Shown: one piece after another, positions 55,801 through 64,000 of the stretch | How positions within the stretch are numbered: position 1 is the stretch's first letter | How the letters are laid out: every line of letters starts with the position of its first letter | Assembly: GCA_008638375.1 (NCBI GenBank) | Contig: CM018032.1 | Coordinates: 52,633,732-52,697,731 of the forward strand | DNA length: 64,000 bases | From: Nyssa sinensis | Taxonomy: Eukaryota > Streptophyta > Magnoliopsida > Cornales > Nyssaceae | Direction: 5' to 3' | Notes under the pieces: generated by a model | Database searches by the model: none | Told to the model about the DNA's origin: nothing | The model's input: the letters and a program-made list of their open reading frames with translations, nothing else | Made by a program: the position numbers and the translations under genes

Positions 55801-58800
55801 ACTTTGGGTGCGGATGCAACATCAGGTAGGTTGAAATATACATGGGCTGTGTTTCCTGCTCTCATGCTTAGACATGCATGGTGCCACAGTACTTGCATGT
55901 CATGAAAGGTAAAATAAATCATGAGGGCATGATTTGTGGTCATGCAGGTGTTATAATGCTTTCGAATCATTCATACTCTTTGCTGATCTTGAGTTGAGGC
56001 TTGCAATCGGGCTTTCTGGTCTGCAGGGACCTGCTCGGGAGAAGGAGAAACGGGAGAAAGAAAGGAGCGAACTTCGTGACCTTGTAATATCAGTAACCTG
56101 GAATTGGTTAATATTTCTGTGAATCAGCAATGAAGTGTGTACCTATGCACTTACGAAAGGCTACTCTTCTATTGCTTTCATTTTTCGTTAGGTTGGGAAG
56201 AACTTGCATGTCCTCAGTCAGATTGAAGGTGTTGACCTTGATATGTACAGAAATACTGTGCTTCCAAGAGTCTTGGAGCAGGTTTGATATATTTACTTTT
56301 GACTTTTGTTTCGTTAAAGGAGTGTAAGATATGCAACTTGTACATGCTAACCATCTTTTTCTGGAATGTGCATCTCAATCATTTGTGGCAGGTTGTCAAT
56401 TGTAAAGACGATCTTGCACAATATTATTTGATGGATTGCATAATTCAAGTCTTTCCGGATGAGTACCACTTGCAGACTCTTGAGGAATTGTTGAGTGCTT
56501 GCCCCCAGCTTCAGGTGGGTTGCATTATCCCTTTTATAGAATCAATTAAACATTTAGCATGTTTCTAGTTATTGGTGTTATTATAATACCTGTTCCTGTT
56601 GTTTGTCTTGCACTGTCCTCGTGATTTGGAATTTGACAGCTTTTTCTTTGCCCTACATGTATAGGATTCATATGCGTAGATGTTTTAATTATTCTCGGTC
56701 TTTATGGTCAATGATTGTATTATGGATATCACTATTGATTATGGAATTTATGTACTTTATTCACTCTACAAAATTTCCATTATGACGCATTCTGTACATT
56801 TTTAAGCCAAGGAGATAAATATTTAGGAAAAATTTCTGTGCTTCTAACATCCAAAGATTCTTACTGTTTACAGTCAATATGCCACAACTGGATGCAGTTA
56901 TTCATGGTAGTTGCTTTGCACTTTAAACAACTTTAAGTGGTAGTTACTTTTGCACTTTAAGCATGCAATTTAGAAAGGTTGATAAAAAAAAAAATGCATG
57001 CAATTTAGGAAGGATTGTAATGCTTACAACTTATGAAAAACTCTCATTGTTTGTAGTCATTATCGTGGTTGTTAAAATGACAATCTGGATCACAAAATCA
57101 TATGATCCTACGATCCAAAACTCAAAACCAATCCTCATTGTACAGTGGGATTGGATCAAAATTGTTAGAATTGTGGATCAAGTCGTAGAATTGTAATATC
57201 CTACTTTTCTTTTACCTCTTTCTGTTATTCCCTTTAGTCATTTCTAACTGGTTACATCTTGCCTAAATGAAAAGAATAAACAGAGTCCACAACCTAATAA
57301 AATGCCTTAAGTCAATCAAATAGAACAAGTTCATTCTCATTTGAACTTTGCAATGATTTTCTTCGTGAACAATGAATCGAACTGTATTTGCAACAATAGC
57401 TTGAATAAGGCTTAATCTTCTTTTTGGCATGTATAAATTTATCACCTTCCATTTTACATTTATATATTGATTTCATTTATTTTTGGTCTTTTTGCTTTGA
57501 GATGTTTTATATAAGTTGATCTCCTTCCCCCCGTTCCTCGACAAATTGTTGATTTTGATCTCTACAACTTTATCAAATCACTTCTACAGCATGTTGTAAG
57601 TTGTAACAAAGCTGATGGTTTAAGAAATTTTTTGTTATAACAGTTCTTTTTCTTTTAATTTTAATTTTTACTTGGTTTTGAAAACAGTAATTTTTATTTT
57701 ATTTCTCTAAAACAAATTCTTTCTTTTGTAAAATGAACATTATCGCCTTTATTATTTATTGCTATGTTATTTATTGTATTTGACTTGATTCATGGTTTCA
57801 TAATGATTTTCTATCATTGATTAGCCACAACAGTTTCTTGTTTTCAAGAATTTAGTATAATATCATAATGTAATATGTATTAACAAAACAATAAGTATTT
57901 ATTTTTTAAATTTATGCCAATTTTTCTTGCCTACTACCTTGATTTTCTCCATCTTAGAAGCTTATATGCTCCAAATGTTTTTTCTATTTTTTCCTATATT
58001 TGCAGTTGAGTTTTAGGATTGTTTTTATGAGATTTTCAATCATTTTTAATATATAGTAGATACACATGGTATAGGATATTATCTTCATTGTTTTGTAGCA
58101 TCTTATGATTCTCCCCTTCTTGAAGACCTCCCCCCGCTGGGGATCCAATGTAAGATCTCATTTTCAACAACCTTGGCCAATATTTTGTAATTGGATGCGG
58201 TTTTTCATGGTTGTTGCTTTTGCAATTTAAACATTGTTCATTATGATGTGTGGTTTTCTATTCTAAGCTGTCCATGTTCTGTTTAGTTTTAGTTAGTTTG
58301 GAAACCTGCTCTATTGGTGAGGTTTAATTGATAATTGGCTTTGGGGTGTCAAGTTCCTTAGGCTGGAAAATGCCAAATGATTAATTAGCTATTTTATATG
58401 TTCTATTGATAGATTTTTCTTCTCTCTATAGGCAGGCAGGGATGTGTTTGTCATTTACTTTAGTAGGTTGGGTTTTTTTTTTGTCTTTAACCTACTATTT
58501 TTTCTTCTAAACTTGCATACTAGATTATAATTATAATTATTTCTTCTCAAGGTCCTTCCTGTTCTATGATTTTAAGCTCTATTCTTTTCCTCTGTAATTC
58601 TGTTCCCCTGGTTCTTTAATAAGAAATTGAAAATTTACTGAAATTGGAGTGGAGCAAAAGGGAGAAAAGGAGAACTCTTTGCAAAATAGGAGAAACAAGA
58701 AGCAAGCAAAAGAAATGGAACAGTTATCCCAACACCCAAAACCAAAGTTTACAAATGCCTATAATTTCCTGCATACAGTTATGATGTTGTACATTTGGCT

Positions 58801-59390
58801 GAAAATAGACCTCTACTTGGACCGAACATGGATTCCATTTGATAGAATAGAAGATTCCTGCTAAGACCAATGCAACAACATTTAAGCATTAGTAAATGTA
58901 ACAGTGTATATATGATGGATTTTAACTTCATTGATGAAGATATAGCGCTGGATTGGAATTGGCATTAGTTGTTTTGAATTTAAAGAGCATTGTTCTGAAC
59001 TACAGCGCTAGCACACTAAGACTTCCCTTTGTGTTCCTTTCCACATGTTAGCCATCTGTTGACATCAAGACAGTACTTTCTCGATTAATGGAAAGGCTCT
59101 CCAATTATGCTGCTTCAAGTGCAGAAGTGAGTAATTTATGTGCTATTTTCCTGGGATCAGATTCAATATATTGTTTGTTTGTTACTGATGATTTTATGCT
59201 GCAGGTGTTACCTGAGTTCTTGCAAGTAGAAGCTTTTTCAAAACTAAACAATGCCATAGGGAAGGTAAGTTTTACATAATTGCCATGTAGAATCTGAGGA
59301 TAAAATCTTGGCAAACCAGGTACTCTCGGTAATTTTAGTTGTGATAGAAAATTTAAAGTGAAGTTGATGTGCCTTCTTCTTCATCATTTC

Positions 59391-59434
<44 letters not shown>

Positions 59435-61458
59435 GTATATACATCTGTGTGTGTGTGTGTTATTTCAATGGAAAATGAATTGGAAAAAAAAAGTTACCTT
59501 TGATCTGGCTGTTTTGTGGTTGGAAAGGTGAACAGAACTTGTGGGTGCCAATTTTCTTGACAAGGAAAAAAATTAATCTTGCAAATATTGGCTGTGCATA
59601 GACATCCCTCACATGTCTGTGCAATCATTTTCTATTTTGATGCCTGTGTCTTGTCCTGCTTAGCAGTGTTGCTCTTTGTAGAACTTTAGCATTTACGTGT
59701 CTCACACACACATATATATTGCTAAAAATGATCACAAGAAGTCATCCTTGTCATTGCATAATTGTTACATGTTTGTTGGACTTGTTTATTTCTCCAAGTA
59801 CTTCTGAAAATTTAGTTGTTCCCTTTATGTATATATGTGGATCTCTATTCAAGCAATTACAAATGTGATGCCTATATGTTGATACAGGTGATTGAAGCAC
59901 AGGTTGACATGCCTGCTTTTGGAGCTGTAACCTTATATTCATCTCTTCTTACATTTACTCTTCATGTTCACCCTGATCGGCTTGATTATGTGGATCGAAT
60001 ATTGGTAGGTTTCCTTTTTAGATTTTCATATTGCAGTTTTTTTTGCCTCGAACCAAGATCTGAGAGTTTGAGTTATTTAGCTGATTCCATACCCTTGCCT
60101 TTCTTCTCCAGAAAGTGTTAACCAATACTTTTTTTTTCCTACGAGTAAGAGTTAACAAATACATGCAAAATGAAATGCTGGTTTATTTGGACCATAGTTT
60201 TCAAATGAGAGCATTGTTATTTTGATTTCAAGGCAGGGAAATTGATGAATGTCCTTCAAATGAATGTCTTTAAAGAGTGCTCGGCTCAACTGAATAATAG
60301 TTTAACAAGATTTAGAAGAAAAGTTTTACAATAGCATCCCTTATCTGCAAATCTTCCTAATTTTAAGAAGTTCGATGAACTTGAGTCTGACAATGTACTG
60401 CTGCAAATTCACAATTTTATACTGTAATGCACAAAGAGAACTCAAAGATATGCCACAAATATCTAGTCATCAATAAATACCTGCAATAATGCTGAATAAA
60501 GCATAAGATGTAAAAGCTAAGATCTGTGGGTGGCAAGTACAAATTATTTTAGGGGTTTTCTCACCACAATAAGCATAAACTCTTTTCAGTAAGGTCGGTC
60601 CATATGTTGAAGTTCATCTAGATGGTATATACAGTTTGATTTATGTAACCACTGAACTTATTAAATGAATGTTTCTAGGTCACCTGTCCTGTTTGGATTT
60701 CTTAGATGGTGTCATCACTCATCAAGCTCCTCTTCTTCATCTTCTTCAGGGTGCATGTGTTAAGAAACTCTCTGGCAAGGGCAAACTCGAAGACAGCAAA
60801 GCAACAAAGCAGATTGTTGCACTTCTAAGTGCTCCATTGGAGAAATATAATAATATTGAGACTGCACTGAAACTTTCTAACTATCCCCGTGTCATGGAAC
60901 ACCTTGACGATGGAACAAATAAAGTCATGGCCAGTGTTATAATTCAGAGTATCATGAAAAACAAGACTTGTATTTTTACTGCTGACAAGGTTTGTTTCAA
61001 TTCAAAATATATGGTGTTCTCTAAAAGTGTGTTTCTTAATAACATGGAACTTCTGGGTCTCTGTAGGTTGAAGCATTGTTTGAATTAATAAAAGGGCTTA
61101 TTAAAGATTTGGATGAGAATCTCCATGATGAGGTGATTCGGAATTACTTTTCAGTAATTTTGTATTAGTTAACAAATGCACTATTATCTCTTATTGCTTA
61201 CGGTTTTATGCCAAGACAAGTTTTCTCCAATTTCAGCCATTTTATTAGTTTTTGTTATATAATAGTTTTTTTTTGTCTGTTTTGGTGGAGACGAGCCTTT
61301 TATACGTGACAGTGTTTCTTATTGAAAGGTTTTATACTTCTTGGATAATTTTTTTCCCCTGCTTTCAGCTTGATGAGGAGGATTTCAAGGAGGAGCAGAA
61401 TTCTGTAGCACGTCTTATTCAGATGCTGTATAATGACAATCCGGAGGAGATGTTAAAG
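49894..61458 (+). CDS. VPS35: retromer subunit VPS35, exons 1-14 (about the first 502 codons); 3' end beyond the window
   Basis: VPS35 is the large alpha-solenoid subunit of the retromer, which binds cargo with VPS26 and VPS29 on endosome/prevacuolar membranes and recycles vacuolar sorting receptors. Exons: 49894-49986, 50073-50169, 50315-50438, 54964-55149, 55738-55825, 56027-56083, 56192-56281, 56392-56514, 59052-59126, 59205-59264, 59888-60004, 60750-60989, 61067-61132, 61369-61458. All borders are GT..AG and phases agree throughout. Family marks: [20 protein letters not shown] at the N-terminus, [20 protein letters not shown] (residues about 90-110), the PRGLFL-type site as [14 protein letters not shown], a [19 protein letters not shown] block, charged [40 protein letters not shown] and [16 protein letters not shown]. 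Plant VPS35 is near 790 residues, so about 285 codons (the VPS29-binding half) must lie downstream. I see no further exon in 61459-64000. The frame is intact. Introns 3 (4525 bp) and 8 (2537 bp) are unusually long. Confidence 0.96.
52101..53668. mobile_element. non-autonomous hAT-like element in VPS35 intron 3, with 8-bp target duplication
   Basis: The element is flanked by a perfect 8-bp direct repeat, GATCGAGT (52093-52100 and 53669-53676), the target-site length of the hAT superfamily. The left end is TAGGAGCGGATGCACAG. The right end on the minus strand is TAGAGGAGGAGCCAGAA, and in the duplicated copy downstream TAGGGGCGGAACCAGAA, giving short terminal inverted repeats of TAGGRGCGGA type. 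The inside (1568 bp) is AT-rich and codes for no transposase. Confidence 0.75.
53529..54665. repeat. 577-bp tandem duplication in VPS35 intron 3
   Basis: CTTTTAAATTTTTGTTCCC starts both units (53529 and 54106) and GATTAACGCTTTCAT ends both (about 54061 and 54666). The unit contains the right end of the hAT-like element, the target duplication and adjoining intron, so it formed after the insertion. The second unit has an extra 45 bp or so near 54508-54550. Confidence 0.85.
56515..59051 (+). other. VPS35 intron 8 (2.5 kb)
   Basis: Between CAG|GTGGGT and TTAG|CCA. AT-rich; the words AGGTTGATAAAAAAA and GCATGCAATTTAG recur near 56960-57010, but no transposon ends are clear. Nothing coding is supported. 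Confidence 0.7.
59402..59460. repeat. CT/AT/GT compound microsatellite in VPS35 intron 10
   Basis: Runs of CT (59401-59420), AT (59421-59434) and GT (59446-59461) lie side by side in the 623-bp intron. Confidence 0.8.
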
Positions 61459-61508
61459 GTTACAATGATTTTTCTTTAAAAAAAATCTTACATTTTCACT
61501 GCCATATG

Positions 61509-61546
<38 letters not shown>

Positions 61547-64000
61547 CTATTTTTGTAAAACATGTGTTGCACATGAATATTGTATCAATTGTTGAGGTTT
61601 ATTTTATGTATTATAATATTGTAAAACTTACTAAAATTGAATAATATAGACAAAATAATAAACTAAATTAAACAGAGAGAAATTAAATTGAAATAAAATG
61701 AAAAAGGAGTACGAAAATAAAAGAAAAATTAACTAAATTCAAGTAAAATCAACTTACTTATCTTGCAATAAGGAAAAAAATCATTTCTAAATGAAATACA
61801 TATTCATGGTTGATGCAAATACATGTTTTAGGCTTATTTTGATATATTTTTATTATTGACTTCGATTTATTTATGGAATCAATATTTTTTTGAAATAAAT
61901 ATTATAATTTTTTCAAAAGTATATTTAAATTATAAAGAATTTACAAAATAGAGTAAAGATGGAAGATGTTAATGGGAGTAATATAATCAAATAGCCAAAA
62001 AATCTCTTGTATATCAAATAAAATTGTAAAATTAAATGAATTTTATTGTGATCAATCCTTTGGTATGTATACTTTTACAAAGACACTATAAATACTTTAG
62101 TAAATTATAATAATTATAAACAATACATCAAGCATAGTAAAGTGTAATGTAGGTATTGTAGTCAAATATAATCAAATAATAAAAATAAATAAATAACATA
62201 TCAAATGTTCACGCAACTAAATAGATGTTCTCATGATCAATATTTTTGTCACGTATTAATTTACTTTTGATTTTAATTTTTAAAAGTTTCTATTAACACT
62301 TCTTTATTTAAGCATTTTATAATAAGTAGTATCCAACTAAAAAGGCTAATATATACATCTAAGTGCACGTTTCCCCTTTTTTTCATAAATGAATGTGCAT
62401 AGTTAATGTAAATGCATATTTCATGTTTGTTTTGATATATTTTTATTATTGGTTTTGAATTTTTATGCAATTCAACATATTTTAAAATAAATAGTACAAT
62501 TTTAATTATATGAAATTACTGGTTTGGTACTTATATATATATATATATATAAATACTGTTTTTCCTTTTAATACTAATAGTTTGATGCATTGGATAGGGT
62601 TATGTAAGATGACAGAGAAAAACTGATTTATACAAGCGTCAGATGAACAACTTTTCTGCTGAGTATACATCAAGTTCCTTTATTTTATTCATTTTTCTTT
62701 ATCCAGATCAATTAAACTTGTAACAAAAATGGAAATAAAATTGGCTTCTAATTTACGTTGAGAGCTACTCTATATTGTCTTCATTTGAATTTTCCATGTT
62801 ACATTTGTTCTTTCTTTGAAATGGCAATTTTTTAGTTATAGAACTGAAGAGGCATAAAGAAAATAATTTCTAAATTTTTAGTTATACTACATTTACTATT
62901 ATTTTATTTTGATAGGTAAATCTCACACACACACTTTGTCCCAAGGAAACTTGAACAATATGAGGAGGTGGAGGAGATACCAACCAAGTTAGAGCTTGTT
63001 GGTTATTTCATTTACTATTTCTATAAATAGTATTTGGAAATTTCTTTAATTATGGAGAAATGATATTGATTGTGTTTTGGGGCTAAAAGAAATAATTGGG
63101 GACTCTTATGAGCTTAGTTTTGTAATTGGTCATATATCTTTTCTTTTTCTTTTTCCTTTACCATTTCCTTTCTTGTGGCTTTAGACATTTCCATATTTCA
63201 TGCTATACTTTTACATGCCTATATTTTTGTCACAGGAGCTCACCAAAATCATTTTTTTGTTGGTTAGTTAGTTATCACTCATTAAGTGAGCATGTACGAG
63301 GATTTTTAAGAATTTAAAAAAAAAAAAAAGAGGAAGAAGAAGAAGAAGTATGCATATATGGGGGATTTTGGTGTGGAGTCTGGTGGACATTAATTAGGGT
63401 CTTTGACATATATTTTAATTTCCACACTTTAATTTGAAACAACTGTACTTCTACCGGAGTTGAACCAAATATGCCAAAAGAAAGTATGCTTAGATTTGAT
63501 GTTTTAATTTTAAACTTTCATTGCAGTTCAATGAATTACTTCCACCTCTTCACTAAGTTTTAGCTAACTTAGTACTCAAAAGCTTTAAATGCGTTGCTGC
63601 TGGTGTAAACTTTCACTAGCTTATCTAAGCTTATAATTCTTAATACCTTTTTGAGTAAATTACACTGACCTCTCCCGAGGTTTATCGATATTATACACGG
63701 ATTCCGTGGTTTGAGAAATTATACTAACGTCCCTTGAAGTTTGTGTTTCATATCAACTTGCCCCTTTCGTTTGTCAATCGTCAATTGACCTAACAAAAAT
63801 AATTGACATTAGCTAATATTTTTTTTAAATACAGTTTTATTCTCATACAACCTAAGAAGCACGGATACGGGATACGGATACGACATGACACGGACACGCA
63901 GACACGTTATTTCTCAAAAAAGTAGGACACAGACACGTTACGGACACGTTGAATATATATAAATTTCTTATATTTTTTATATGATCATATAATAAAAACT
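61459..64000 (+). other. VPS35 intron 14 (start), AT-rich, with a TA microsatellite and repeat remains
   Basis: Opens with GTTACA after the LKL-type codons. TA runs lie at 61513-61541 and 62527-62550. Two diverged copies of a motif near 61800-61880 and 62385-62470 (TGCAAATACATGTTT, GCTTATTTTGATATATTTTTATTATTG) suggest an old tandem duplication or two related TE pieces. Around 63650-63830 is a TGACCTCTCCCGAGGTTT / TTGAAGTTTGTGTTTC pattern found in plant repetitive elements. No next exon is seen, so the intron is at least 2.5 kb. Confidence 0.6.
63858..63950. repeat. short repeats of GGACACG / GGATACG type
   Basis: At least eight copies of a 6-8-bp word (CGGATACGGG, ACACGGACACG, GGACACGTT). 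Such arrays are scattered in many plant genomes, often at TE ends. No function is assigned. Confidence 0.6.

Noticed and set aside
58649..58864. 71-codon frame in VPS35 intron 8
   Set aside because: No domain, no splice support and AT-rich composition typical of the intron.

Overview
The window is nuclear DNA of a flowering plant, most likely a eudicot. It holds introns with GT..AG borders, a plant-type VPS35 gene, a relic of a plant-only MS5/POLLENLESS3-type gene, long AT-rich spacers and many old transposable elements. I cannot name the species. No bacterial-style operon, CRISPR array or rRNA gene is seen.

Layout. (1) 1-2340: the last two coding exons (+) of a host gene I could not name. 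(2) 3440-4110: a frameshifted pseudogene of the MS5/POLLENLESS3/SDI TPR family. (3) About 4575-27890: a dense array of endogenous pararetrovirus (Caulimoviridae) fragments. The viral gene order, read from several fragments, is promoter/LTR-like region with TATA box, tRNA-iMet primer site, leader, then ORF1 (movement protein - coat protein with zinc knuckle - aspartic protease - reverse transcriptase - RNase H), then ORF2 of unknown function. This two-ORF layout resembles the endogenous florendoviruses; the genus is inference. (4) 27890-28930: a much more diverged pararetroviral relic. (5) 30165-44636: a plausible very large solo LTR of a plant Ty3/gypsy-like element, split by a second viral block at 32685-42918. 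(6) 44640-49700: TE-rich spacer. (7) 49894 to the window end: VPS35, fourteen exons covering about the first 502 codons, with a hAT-like insertion and a 577-bp tandem duplication in its 4.5-kb third intron.

The viral array is not a simple series of insertions. Two successive units of about 9.1 kb share the same unusual junctions: a minus-strand ORF1-ORF2 copy lacking most of the movement domain, fused head-to-head to a plus-strand ORF2-promoter-leader piece. The rearranged form therefore existed before it was multiplied. A third minus-strand copy keeps the movement domain but has lost the central reverse transcriptase. No copy is intact: stops (often CAA to TAA), frameshifts, deletions and many short tandem duplications break every gene. 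At three places two viral promoters face each other across large inverted repeats, a layout expected to give double-stranded RNA.

How the parts relate: the host genes look independent of one another (VPS35 is a retromer subunit in endosomal sorting). The viral DNA is fossil material that may matter mainly as a source of small RNA and heterochromatin. Everything here was read by eye; boundaries of viral fragments are good to roughly 5-30 bp, and similarity levels were not computed.
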